DNA from: Modestobacter excelsi
Lineage (GTDB): Bacteria; Actinomycetota; Actinomycetes; Mycobacteriales; Geodermatophilaceae
NCBI RefSeq assembly: GCF_005930495.1
Contig: NZ_SJEX01000030.1
Coordinates: 1-50,298 of the forward strand
Direction of reading: 5' to 3'
Length of the DNA stretch: 50,298 nucleotides
Shown here: positions 41,453 through 48,634 of the stretch, one piece after another
Layout of the letters: every line of letters begins with the position of its first letter
Position numbering within the stretch: position 1 is the stretch's first letter
Notes under the pieces: model-generated
Told to the model about the DNA's origin: nothing
Database searches by the model: none
The model's input: the letters and a program-made list of their open reading frames with translations, nothing else
Program-made: the position numbers and the translations under genes

Positions 41453-42847
41453 ATGGAGCTGCACGAGCGGGACGAGCGACGGGCCGCAGCTGAGGCCCGC
41501 CTCGGCGCACTCGCCGAGGCCGGGGTGGTCGGCGTCGTCCTGCCCTGGGTGGACACCAGCGGCATCACCCGGATGAAGTCGGTGCCGCTCGCCAAGCTGC
41601 CGGGCGCCGCGCAGTGGGGCGTCGGGATGAGCCCGGTCTTCGACGGGTTCCTGGTCGACGACTCCATCGTCGCCGGCAGCTACGCCGGCAGCGCGATCGG
41701 CGACCTGCGCCTGCACCCGGACCTCGAGCGGCTGACCGTGCTCGCCGGTCAGCCCGGCTGGGCCTGGGCGCCGGTGGACCGGTGGACCCAGGACGGTGTG
41801 CCGCACGCCCAGTGCTCCCGCTCGCTGCTGCGCCGGCTGGTGGCCGACTACGCCGACGAGGGGCTCAGCCTCAAGGCCGCCTACGAGGTCGAGTGGGTGA
41901 TCGGTGAGGCGGTGCTCCCCGCGGGCGCCGACCCCGACACCTTCGTCCCGGCGCTGTCCGGCCCCGCCTACAGCATGACCCGGCACATCGAGGTGTCCGA
42001 CTACGCGCGCGACCTGCTCCAGGCGCTGGCCGACCAGGGCGTGGCCGTCGACCAGTTCCACCCCGAGTACGCCGCCGGGCAGCTGGAGGTGTCGGTCGGC
42101 GCCGAGGACCCGGTCGCCGCCGCCGACACCGCCCTGCTGGTGCGCAGCACCATCCGCGCGGTGAGCCTGGCGCACGGCCTGCGCGTCAGCTTCTCGCCGA
42201 AGGTCACCGCGGACGGCGTCGGGAACGGCGGCCACGTGCACCTGTCGCTGTGGCGTGGGGAGGAGAACCTGATGAGCGGCGGTCCGGGCACCTTCGGGCT
42301 CACCCGGGACGGCGAGGCGTTCACCGCCGGGCTGCTGCAGCACCTGCCCGGCCTGCTCGCCGTCGGGGCGCCCAGCGTCGCCTCCTACCTCCGACTGGTC
42401 CCCTCGCACTGGGCCGGGGCGTTCGCCGCCTGGGGCCTGGAGAACCGCGAGGCCGCCGTCCGGTTCGTCACCGGCCCCAGCGGCGCGCGGCAGTCCGCGG
42501 CCAACGTCGAGGTGAAGAGCTTCGACGCCGCGGCGAACCCCTACCTGCTGATGGCCGGCCTGCTCGCCGCCGGACGGGCCGGGCTGCGGGCCGGCGCAGC
42601 GCTGCCCGACCCGGTCGGCATCGACCCCGGCACGCTCAGCGAGGAGGAGCGACGGGAGGCGGGCATCGCGGCGCTGCCTGCGTCGCTGGAGGAGGCGGTG
42701 CGGGCGTTCGAGTCCGACGAGGAGCTGACCGGCGTCTTCGGCGTCGAGCTGGCGACGACGATCGCCGAGGTGCGCCGCGGCGAGATCGCCCTGTTCGACG
42801 GGGTGCCACCGGAGGGGATCACGACAGCGGTCCGCTGGCGGCACTGA
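41453..42847 (+). CDS. Glutamine-synthetase-family protein (GlnA-like ligase)
   Basis: 464 residues, ATG with GGAGG nine bases before it. N-terminal beta-grasp domain (LAEAGVVGVVLPWVDTSGIT) and catalytic domain: metal Glu in YEVEW and EYAAGQLEVSVGAED, ATP/metal GNGGHVHLSLWRG, SYLRLVPSHWAGAFAAWGLE, RFVTGPSGARQSAANVEVKS. The adenylylation site and C-terminal features of housekeeping GlnA are not evident. This class (GlnA3/GlnA4/PuuA-like) attaches glutamate to amines or other nucleophiles rather than ammonia. Pairing with the divergent APC permease supports a catabolic role, and the FluG-like and M20 amidohydrolases 5-8 kb away could cleave the products. Confidence 0.88.
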   Translation: MELHERDERRAAAEARLGALAEAGVVGVVLPWVDTSGITRMKSVPLAKLPGAAQWGVGMSPVFDGFLVDDSIVAGSYAGSAIGDLRLHPDLERLTVLAGQPGWAWAPVDRWTQDGVPHAQCSRSLLRRLVADYADEGLSLKAAYEVEWVIGEAVLPAGADPDTFVPALSGPAYSMTRHIEVSDYARDLLQALADQGVAVDQFHPEYAAGQLEVSVGAEDPVAAADTALLVRSTIRAVSLAHGLRVSFSPKVTADGVGNGGHVHLSLWRGEENLMSGGPGTFGLTRDGEAFTAGLLQHLPGLLAVGAPSVASYLRLVPSHWAGAFAAWGLENREAAVRFVTGPSGARQSAANVEVKSFDAAANPYLLMAGLLAAGRAGLRAGAALPDPVGIDPGTLSEEERREAGIAALPASLEEAVRAFESDEELTGVFGVELATTIAEVRRGEIALFDGVPPEGITTAVRWRH

Positions 42848-42866
42848 CGACCTGCGGTGACGACTG

Positions 42867-42880
42867 CAAGATTCATCTTG
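42867..42880. repeat. Inverted repeat CAAGAT-TC-ATCTTG
   Basis: Perfect 6-bp arms, 20 bases after the glutamine-synthetase-like gene and just before the hsp20 promoter. Its first nine bases, CAAGATTCA, also occur at 41388-41396 in the permease/synthetase intergenic region. It is either a weak terminator or a regulator site. Confidence 0.45.
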
Positions 42881-42888
42881 TCGAGGGG

Positions 42889-42933
42889 TTTACCTCCGTG
42901 TCGGGTCGAGGTAATCTCTAGTTGCCGCTAGAG
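42889..42933 (+). promoter_or_regulatory. hsp20 promoter with an overlapping dyad operator
   Basis: TTTACC (42889-42894) and TAATCT (42912-42917), with 17 bases between, fit a housekeeping promoter. The dyad CTCTAG-N6-CTAGAG (42916-42933) overlaps the -10 and start point, where the downstream MerR/HspR-like protein could repress its own operon. Confidence 0.6.
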
Positions 42934-42998
42934 GTTCTCCCCCTCGGGCAGCGCATCCCTGGACCGTTCGACCGCATGATCTCCGGAGGTACGCAGCC

Positions 42999-43484
42999 AT
43001 GATGCTGAGCTCCAACGACCCGTTCGCCGCCACGTCCGCCGCGCTCCGCGCGCTGGACCAGCTCACCGGCCGCGGCGGCACCACCACCGCCCGCCCGCTC
43101 GCCGGCATGCCGATGGACGCCTACCGGGTCGGTGACAACTTCGTCGCCCACTTCGACCTGCCCGGCGTCGACCCCGGCTCGATCGACCTGCAGGTCGAGG
43201 GCACCACCCTCACCATCAGCGCCGAGCGCTCGGTCCCGCAGATCGAGGGGGCGCAGTGGCAGGTCGCCGAGCGCCCGTTCGGCAGCTACACCCGCCAGCT
43301 GGTGCTCGGCCGCAGCCTGGACACCGACCGGCTCGAGGCCAGCTACCACGACGGTGTGCTGACCGTGAGCATCCCGGTGGCCGAGCGGGCCAAGGCCCGC
43401 AAGATCAGCGTGACCCGGGCGGACGCACCCGCCCAGGTCGAGGCCCGCACCATCGAGGGTGAGCAGCAGTCCGTCGAGAGCTGA
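42999..43484 (+). CDS. Hsp20/alpha-crystallin small heat shock protein
   Basis: ATP-independent holdase chaperone, 161 residues. The alpha-crystallin domain spans about 40-140: AYRVGDNFVAHFDLPGVDPG, IDLQVEGTTLTISAERS, PFGSYTRQLVLGRSLDTDRL and the conserved A-x-x-x-n-G-V-L region ASYHDGVLTVSIPVAE. The short C-terminal extension ends in an acidic tail. The ATG follows GGAGGTACGCAGCC, a strong ribosome binding site. It is followed by a very stable hairpin and then the MerR-like gene. Confidence 0.92.
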   Translation: MMLSSNDPFAATSAALRALDQLTGRGGTTTARPLAGMPMDAYRVGDNFVAHFDLPGVDPGSIDLQVEGTTLTISAERSVPQIEGAQWQVAERPFGSYTRQLVLGRSLDTDRLEASYHDGVLTVSIPVAERAKARKISVTRADAPAQVEARTIEGEQQSVES

Positions 43485-43494
43485 GCGCACACCG

Positions 43495-43534
43495 CGAGCG
43501 AGGGGCGGGGCCGCGCGGCCCCGCCCCTCGCTCG
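43495..43534 (+). terminator. 40-base perfect palindrome after hsp20
   Basis: 18-bp perfect arms starting CGAGCGAGGGGCGGGGCC, with a GCGC centre. It ends 14 bases before the MerR-like ATG, so it may be an attenuator or RNA-stability element that limits regulator expression relative to the chaperone. Confidence 0.8.
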
Positions 43535-43548
43535 TACCCGGAGGGACC

Positions 43549-43893
43549 ATGAGCACCGACCCGCTGCAGCCGCTGGACGACCCCGACCACCCGGTGCTCA
43601 CCATGAGCCAGGCGGCCGAGCTGCTCGGCGTCCAGGCGGCCTTCCTGCGCAGCCTCGACTCCGGCGGCGTCCTCTCCCCGTACCGCTCCCCCGGCGGGCA
43701 CCGGCGCTACTCCCGGGCCCAGCTGCGGATCGCGGCCCGGGTGCGCGTCCTGCTGGACGACGGCCACCCGCTCTCCTCCGCGCAGGTGATCGTCCAGCTG
43801 CAGGACGACCTCGCCGACGCGGTGGCCGACGCCGACGCCGCCCGGGACGAACGGGACGCCGCCCGCCGGGAACGCGACGCCGCCGCCGAGTGA
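43549..43893 (+). CDS. MerR-family (HspR-like) regulator
   Basis: 114 residues. N-terminal winged helix: VLTMSQAAELLGVQAAFLRS, LDSGGVLSPYRSPGGHRRYS, AQLRIAARVRVLLDDGHPLS. A C-terminal coiled coil follows, with Asp/Ala/Arg heptads (ADADAARDERDAARRERDAA). HspR is an autoregulatory heat-shock repressor of the same type and size. The position directly behind hsp20, after a 40-base palindrome and with its own GGAGGG site, supports control of hsp20. The ATG at 43549 is preferred to the longer frame that runs through the palindrome. Confidence 0.88.
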   Translation: MSTDPLQPLDDPDHPVLTMSQAAELLGVQAAFLRSLDSGGVLSPYRSPGGHRRYSRAQLRIAARVRVLLDDGHPLSSAQVIVQLQDDLADAVADADAARDERDAARRERDAAAE

Positions 43894-43981
43894 CCGGTCG
43901 AATGCTCACAGGCGGATGACAGATCCGTCACAGATCTCGCCAAGGCGGATGGACGACATGCCGGGCGGGTATCGGACGGTC

Positions 43982-44494
43982 ATGGCAACAAACAGCTCCA
44001 CCAACTCGACCACGGGCCGCACGGTCCAGCGCGACCGCCGCGCCAACACCACGGGCGCGCACGTCGCGACCGCCGGCGTCGTGGTCTTCGTGATCGCCAC
44101 GTTCCTGACATGGGTGTCCACCGAGGGTGCGGACGGCACCTCCGGCTCCGGCTACGAGACCGACACCACCATCCCGCTGGTCGCCTTCCTCGGCATCGGC
44201 TTGGTCGTCGGCCTGCAGTACGCGGCCACCCGCGCCCGCGGCCGTCAGCACCGCGGGCTCTCGCTGACCGCCATGGCCGTCGGCATCGCCGCCGTCCTGC
44301 TGTCGCTGAGCTACGTCGTCGACGTGCCGGGCGCCTTCGAGCGGGGTGCCGACCTGACCACCGAGATCGGTGCCTGGATCGGCCTCGTCGGCGGCATCAT
44401 CTGGTCCGTCGGCGCCGGCCTGCTGGCCAAGGAGCCCGAGGGCGACGACGACTGGAACGACGCCTCCCACACCGAGGCGCACCGCACCCACTGA
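43982..44494 (+). CDS. Four-helix membrane protein, hypothetical
   Basis: 170 residues from the ATG at 43982. A Ser/Thr/Asn-rich polar N-terminus is followed by helices at about 27-45 (VATAGVVVFVIATFLTWVST), 61-80 (LVAFLGIGLVVGLQYAATR), 90-110 (LTAMAVGIAAVLLSLSYVVD) and 125-145 (IGAWIGLVGGIIWSVGAGLL). The tail is acidic and His-rich (EGDDDWNDASHTEAHRTH). No family recognised. It is flanked by a strong terminator downstream. Confidence 0.65.
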   Translation: MATNSSTNSTTGRTVQRDRRANTTGAHVATAGVVVFVIATFLTWVSTEGADGTSGSGYETDTTIPLVAFLGIGLVVGLQYAATRARGRQHRGLSLTAMAVGIAAVLLSLSYVVDVPGAFERGADLTTEIGAWIGLVGGIIWSVGAGLLAKEPEGDDDWNDASHTEAHRTH

Positions 44495-44525
44495 TCCGAC
44501 CGCACGGCCCGACCGGCCGCGCCAC

Positions 44526-44578
44526 CCGAACGGGCACCCGACCGCAGGCACCACGCCGGCGGACGGGTGCCCGTTCGG
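44526..44578 (+). terminator. Long-stem terminator after the four-helix membrane protein
   Basis: Perfect 15-bp arms CCGAACGGGCACCCG and CGGGTGCCCGTTCGG around a 23-base loop, 31 bases after the stop codon. Confidence 0.75.
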
Positions 44579-44597
44579 CGTCCCGGGAGGCCCGTCG

Positions 44598-44621
44598 TCG
44601 CCGAAGGCGCGCCTTCGGCGA
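44598..44621. repeat. Palindromic repeat element, copy 1
   Basis: A 24-base perfect palindrome whose core has 10-bp arms CGCCGAAGGC/GCCTTCGGCG around GC. A second copy with compensatory base changes is at 48649-48670. It lies eight bases from the 3' end of the M56 gene and may also terminate it. Confidence 0.7.
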
Positions 44622-44628
44622 ACTCCCA

Positions 44629-45561
44629 CTAGGTGAGGGCGGGGAGCACCAGCAGGACGGTGGGCACCAGCAGCAGCGCCAGCGCGCAGGCCAGTGCGGC
44701 CGCGCGGGCCGCGACCGGCAGCGGTGCGGCCGGCGCGAGCAACCGCCGCACCCGGACGGCGACCGCGCCCCCGGTGACCGCGAGTGCGCCGTCGGGCAGC
44801 TGACCACCGGCCCCTGCGGCGACCGCGACGATCGCCGCGGCCAGCGTCCGCCGCCGGTCCGGGCCGGTCAGCGAGCCCAGGGCGACGTCGTCGGCGCGCA
44901 TCTCCACCAGGTCCCGGACGGCGTCGTGCGCCCGGTCGGCGGCAGGCAGCACCGGCAGCGCCGCGCGCCAGGCGACGAAGGGCAGCAGCAGCAGGTGGTG
45001 GTGCTCGGTCAGGTGCGCGCGCTCGTGGGCCACGACCGCGTCGACCTGGGCGCCGTCCAGCTCGGCGACCATCCCGGAGGAGAGCACCAGCAGTGGCCGG
45101 GCCCCGGGGATGCAGAAGGCCACCGGCGCCGGGTGGTCCAGCAGGCGGGTGTCCTCCCCCGCCGCCGCGGGCTCGACGACCAGCTCCAGCAGCGCGCGGT
45201 GCCGCCGCCGGGTGCGCGCGGTGCGCACCAGCGAGAGCACCAGCACGCCGAGCAGCTCCAGCGCGAGGACGGCGGCGAGGGTCTGGGCGACCCAGTGGTC
45301 ACCGCGCACCGGCTCCTCGGCGGACTGCCGGGTGACCCAGTGCCACCACGCCTCGGGCAGCGAGTGCCCCCACGGCGCCAGCCCGTGCGTCAGCAGCGCG
45401 CCGATGATCGACAGCCCACCGGCCAGACCGATCGCCTGCCAGCAGACCAGCGCGGCCAGCGGGTCCCGCCGCGGCCACCGGGCCCGGGACAGCGCCGCCG
45501 GCACCGGCCAGGCCAGCAGGGCGGCCAGCAACCCCAGGGCGAGCGCGGTCGCGGGCAGCAC
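44629..45561 (-). CDS. M56 (BlaR1-like) membrane metallopeptidase
   Basis: 310 residues starting at GTG 45561. Several N-terminal and C-terminal helices (LPATALALGLLAALLAWPVP, LVCWQAIGLAGGLSIIGALL, LALELLGVLVLSLVRTA) flank a cytoplasmic peptidase domain with the zinc motif in VVAHERAHLTEHHHLLLL (HExxH) and a downstream Glu-bearing helix (VEMRADDVALG). There is no extracellular penicillin-binding sensor domain, so it is a minimal BlaR1/MecR1 relative. The blaI-type gene is immediately upstream, only two bases before its start, as in other BlaI/M56 pairs, where the peptidase inactivates the repressor. Confidence 0.88.
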   Translation of the reverse strand: MLPATALALGLLAALLAWPVPAALSRARWPRRDPLAALVCWQAIGLAGGLSIIGALLTHGLAPWGHSLPEAWWHWVTRQSAEEPVRGDHWVAQTLAAVLALELLGVLVLSLVRTARTRRRHRALLELVVEPAAAGEDTRLLDHPAPVAFCIPGARPLLVLSSGMVAELDGAQVDAVVAHERAHLTEHHHLLLLPFVAWRAALPVLPAADRAHDAVRDLVEMRADDVALGSLTGPDRRRTLAAAIVAVAAGAGGQLPDGALAVTGGAVAVRVRRLLAPAAPLPVAARAAALACALALLLVPTVLLVLPALT

Positions 45562-45563
45562 GG

Positions 45564-45926
45564 TCAGCGGGTCGGGTGCTCTCCGGCGCCGGCCAGCAGC
45601 TCGCGCAGCATCCGCACCTCGTCGGCCCCGACACTGCCCACGAAGCGGGCCAGCGCGGCCTGCCGGTCGCCGGCCTGGCCGAGCACCTCGTGCATCAGCT
45701 CGGCGACGTGCTCCTCGCGGCTGCCGCGGGCCCGGAACTGCCGGGGCCGGGCCTCGTCGTGGTCCACGAAGCCCTTCTGCTCCAGGCGGCTCAGCACCGT
45801 GTGCACCGTGGTCAGTGCGAGGCCGCGGTCGGCGAAGGAGTCGCGCAGCTGGGTGGCCGTGACCGGCCCGCCGACGGCCCACAGGTGCTCGAGCACCGCG
45901 CGCTCCAGATCTCCCAGGGTGTTCAT
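45564..45926 (-). CDS. blaI: BlaI/MecI/CopY-family transcriptional repressor
   Basis: 120 residues, ATG after GGAGAGCG. Winged helix at about 5-75: LGDLERAVLEHLWAVGGPVT, LRDSFADRGLALTTVHTVLS, RLEQKGFVDHDEARPRQFRA. The C-terminal dimerisation helices with the region cleaved in BlaI relatives follow (EEHVAELMHEVLGQAGDRQA, ALARFVGSVGADEVRMLREL). It is coupled to the M56 gene. Two dyads of BlaI type lie just upstream of it, between this gene and cydA, so both may be under its control. Confidence 0.9.
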   Translation of the reverse strand: MNTLGDLERAVLEHLWAVGGPVTATQLRDSFADRGLALTTVHTVLSRLEQKGFVDHDEARPRQFRARGSREEHVAELMHEVLGQAGDRQAALARFVGSVGADEVRMLRELLAGAGEHPTR

Positions 45927-45960
45927 CGCTCTCCTGTCGGCCAGCTCACACGGCACTTCT

Positions 45961-45999
45961 TCTACGTGTCGTAGAGAAACTCTTCTACTAGGCGTAGAA
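45961..45999. promoter_or_regulatory. Two BlaI-type operators between blaI and cydA
   Basis: TCTACG-TGT-CGTAGA (45961-45975) and TTCTAC-TAGGC-GTAGAA (45983-45999), centres about 23 bases apart, lie in an AT-rich stretch. They are placed 35-73 bases upstream of the blaI ATG and 41-79 bases upstream of the cydA GTG. The TCTAC/GTAGA arms resemble the TAC...GTA half-sites of BlaI/CopY operators. Confidence 0.75.
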
Positions 46000-46039
46000 A
46001 GAACGTGTCGATCGTACGTCAGCGGCTGGAGGAACCCCG

Positions 46040-47608
46040 GTGGACGTGTTGGACATCGCCCGGTGGCAGTTCGGCATCACCACCGTCTACCACTTCCTGA
46101 TGGTCCCGCTGACCATCGGCCTGGGGATCCTGGTCGCGGTCATGCACACCATGTGGGTGCGCACCGACAAGCCCGAGTGGCTGCGGATGACCCGCTTCTG
46201 GGGCCGCATCTACCTGATCAACTTCGTCCTCGGCGTGGCCACCGGACTGGTCCAGGAGTTCCAGTTCGGGCTGGCCTGGAGCGCGTACAGCCGCTTCGTC
46301 GGCGACGTCTTCGGGTCGCTGCTCGCGCTGGAGGCGCTGCTCGCCTTCTTCCTCGAGTCCACGTTCCTGGGTCTGTGGATCTTCGGCTGGGGCCGGATCC
46401 CGAAGAAGGTGCACCTGGCCACGCTGTGGGCCGCGGTCATCGGCTCGGTGGTCAGCGCGTACTTCATCATCGCGGCCAACAGCTGGATGCAGCACCCGGT
46501 CGGTGTCGTCACCGACGACGCCACCGGCCGGCCGGAGCAGGTCGACTTCCTGGCCGTGCTCACCAACAACACCGCCCTGGCCGCGTTCAGCCACACCGTC
46601 GTCGCCGCGCTGATGGTCGCCGGCGCCGCGCTCGTGGGCATCGGGCTGTGGCACCTGCGCAAGCGGGAGCTCGCCGACGCCCCGGCCACGGACGTGGCGG
46701 GCCGGGATGGTGGCGACTACGGGGTCTGGCGCCGCTCGGTGCGGCTGGGCGGCTACGTCTCGGTCGCCGCGTTCCTGCTCACCGCCGTCACCGGCGACAT
46801 CCAGGGCAAGCTGATGTACGAGCAGCAGCCGCTGAAGATGTCCTCGGCCGAGGCGCTGTGCGAGACCGAGGCACCGGCGCCCTTCTCGATCTTCGCCTTC
46901 GGCAAGCTCGGCTCCAACGAGTGCGACGACGTCCACTCCTGGACCGTCCCCTACCTGCTCTCCTACCTCGCCCACGGCGACTTCTCCACCGCCGTCCCCG
47001 GCGTCAACGAGCTGCAGGAGACCTACGCCGCGGCCTACGGCGCCACCTACCCCGACGACCCGTCCTTCGGCGACAAGGCCGGCGAGCCGATCGACTACAC
47101 GCCGCTGCTGGCGGTCACCTACTGGAACTTCCGGTTGATGATCGGCATGGGCTCGGTGTCCGCCGCGGTCGGGGCCTACGCGCTCTGGTCGACCCGCAGG
47201 GGCCGGGTGCCGACCAACCCCGTCGCCGTCTACGGCTCGCTGCTGGCGGTCGGCGCGCCGTTCGTCGCCAACGCCGCGGGCTGGATCTTCACCGAGATGG
47301 GCCGCCAGCCCTTCGTGGTCTACCCGAACCCCGACGTCCCGCGTGCCGACCAGGTGTACTTCTTCACCGCCCAGGCCGTCTCCCCCGGCGTCAGCGCCGG
47401 GGAGGTGCTGACCTCGCTGGTCACCCTGACCGCGCTCTACGGCGCGCTGGCCGTCGTCGAGGCGTGGCTGCTGGTGCGGTTCGTCCGCCGCGGCGTCACC
47501 ACCGGGGACGGCGCCCCGACCCCCGGCCACACCCCCGAGGGGACGCCGGACGACGACCTGCCCGGTGGCCGCGACCAGACCGACGACGTCCTGTCCTTCG
47601 CGTACTGA
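46040..47608 (+). CDS. cydA: Cytochrome bd ubiquinol oxidase subunit I
   Basis: Membrane subunit carrying the three hemes of the high-affinity quinol oxidase, 522 residues. The first helix has the heme b595 ligand His18 (TVYHFLMVPLTIGLG). Quinol-site and heme motifs FQFGLAWSAYSRFVGDVFGS, ALLAFFLESTFLGLWIFGWG, KLMYEQQPLKMSSAEAL and TEMGRQPFVVYPN follow. The Q-loop is of the short type. The GTG at 46040 is seven bases after GGAGG. The gene starts an operon with cydB and cydD and is divergent from blaI, with two BlaI-type operators between. Confidence 0.95.
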   Translation: MDVLDIARWQFGITTVYHFLMVPLTIGLGILVAVMHTMWVRTDKPEWLRMTRFWGRIYLINFVLGVATGLVQEFQFGLAWSAYSRFVGDVFGSLLALEALLAFFLESTFLGLWIFGWGRIPKKVHLATLWAAVIGSVVSAYFIIAANSWMQHPVGVVTDDATGRPEQVDFLAVLTNNTALAAFSHTVVAALMVAGAALVGIGLWHLRKRELADAPATDVAGRDGGDYGVWRRSVRLGGYVSVAAFLLTAVTGDIQGKLMYEQQPLKMSSAEALCETEAPAPFSIFAFGKLGSNECDDVHSWTVPYLLSYLAHGDFSTAVPGVNELQETYAAAYGATYPDDPSFGDKAGEPIDYTPLLAVTYWNFRLMIGMGSVSAAVGAYALWSTRRGRVPTNPVAVYGSLLAVGAPFVANAAGWIFTEMGRQPFVVYPNPDVPRADQVYFFTAQAVSPGVSAGEVLTSLVTLTALYGALAVVEAWLLVRFVRRGVTTGDGAPTPGHTPEGTPDDDLPGGRDQTDDVLSFAY

Positions 47609-47620
47609 GGAGTGCTGACC

Positions 47621-48634
47621 ATGGACCTGCAGACCGTCTGGTTCGTCGCCGTCGCGGTGCTCTGGACCGGCTTCCTGCTGCTCGAGGGCTTCGACTTCGG
47701 GGTCGCCGCGCTGCTGCCGGTGCTCGGCCGCCGGACGCAGGACCGGCACCTGATGCTCCGGTCGATCGGCCCGCTGTGGGACGGCAACGAGGTGTGGCTG
47801 ATCACCGCCGCCGGCGCGGTCTTCGCCGCGTTCCCCGGCTGGTACGCCACCTGGCTGCCCGCCCTGTACCTGCCGTTCGTGCTGCTGCTGGTCGGGCTGA
47901 TCATCCGCGCGGTCGCCTTCGAGTGGCGGCACTCCCACCACACCGACCAGTGGGACACGACCTGGACCCACGTCATCACCGCCGGATCGCTCATCGCCGC
48001 CCTGGGCGTCGGCGCCGCGCTCGGGGCCACCACGCTGGGGCTGCCGATCGACGCTGACGGCAACCGGGTCGGCGGTGCCTTCGCCGGCCTCGGCTGGGCG
48101 GCGCTGCTGGGCGCGGTCGCCGTCCTCGGGTTCTCCCTGGTCCACGGCGCGGTGTTCCTGGCGCTGAAGACCGACGGCCCGGTGCGGCTGGCCGCCCGGG
48201 CGTTCGCCCGGCGCTGGGCGCCGGTGGCCGCGCTGCCGCTGCTGCTCTGGGCGCTGCTGGTCCAGCTCCGCTCCGGCACGGTCGCCACCGCGGTGCTGCT
48301 GCTGGTGGCCGCGCTGGCCGTGCTCGTCGCGTGGGCGCGGATCCGGGTCGACCGGGAGGGCCAGGCCTTCGCCGCCTGGGCGGTGGTGCTGCTCGGTTCG
48401 GCCGCCACCGTGTTCGGCGCCGCCTACCCGGTCGTCGTCCCCTCGACGATCGACCCGGCCTTCGACGTCACCGTCTCCCACGCCTCGGTCAGCGACTACA
48501 CGCTCACCGTGATGACCTGGGCGGCCGGCGTCGGGCTCCCGGTCGTGCTCGGCTACCAGGCCTGGACCTACTGGGTGTTCCGCAAGCGCCTCTCCGCCGA
48601 GCCGGAGACGTCGCCAGAGCCGGTGACCGCATGA
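47621..48634 (+). CDS. cydB: Cytochrome bd ubiquinol oxidase subunit II
   Basis: 337 residues with eight to nine helices. The family opening LQTVWFVAVAVLWTGFLLLE, then GFDFGVAALLPVLGR, is clear, as are GPLWDGNEVWLITAAGAVFA and the structural AFEWRH and YTLTVMTWAAGVGLPVVLGY. The ATG at 47621 follows GAGGAG by eight bases and lies 12 bases after the cydA stop. Its stop overlaps the cydD ATG (ATGA), so the oxidase and its assembly ABC transporter are translated together. Confidence 0.95.
   Translation: MDLQTVWFVAVAVLWTGFLLLEGFDFGVAALLPVLGRRTQDRHLMLRSIGPLWDGNEVWLITAAGAVFAAFPGWYATWLPALYLPFVLLLVGLIIRAVAFEWRHSHHTDQWDTTWTHVITAGSLIAALGVGAALGATTLGLPIDADGNRVGGAFAGLGWAALLGAVAVLGFSLVHGAVFLALKTDGPVRLAARAFARRWAPVAALPLLLWALLVQLRSGTVATAVLLLVAALAVLVAWARIRVDREGQAFAAWAVVLLGSAATVFGAAYPVVVPSTIDPAFDVTVSHASVSDYTLTVMTWAAGVGLPVVLGYQAWTYWVFRKRLSAEPETSPEPVTA

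Noticed and set aside
44110..48057. 1315-codon plus-strand frame spanning several genes
   Set aside because: It crosses the BlaI/M56 genes on the other strand and runs out of frame through cydA and cydB; an artefact of high GC.
46019..48481. 820-codon minus-strand open frame across cydA and cydB
   Set aside because: Low-complexity Gly/Arg/Asp/Gln composition, mirror of two clearly real genes.
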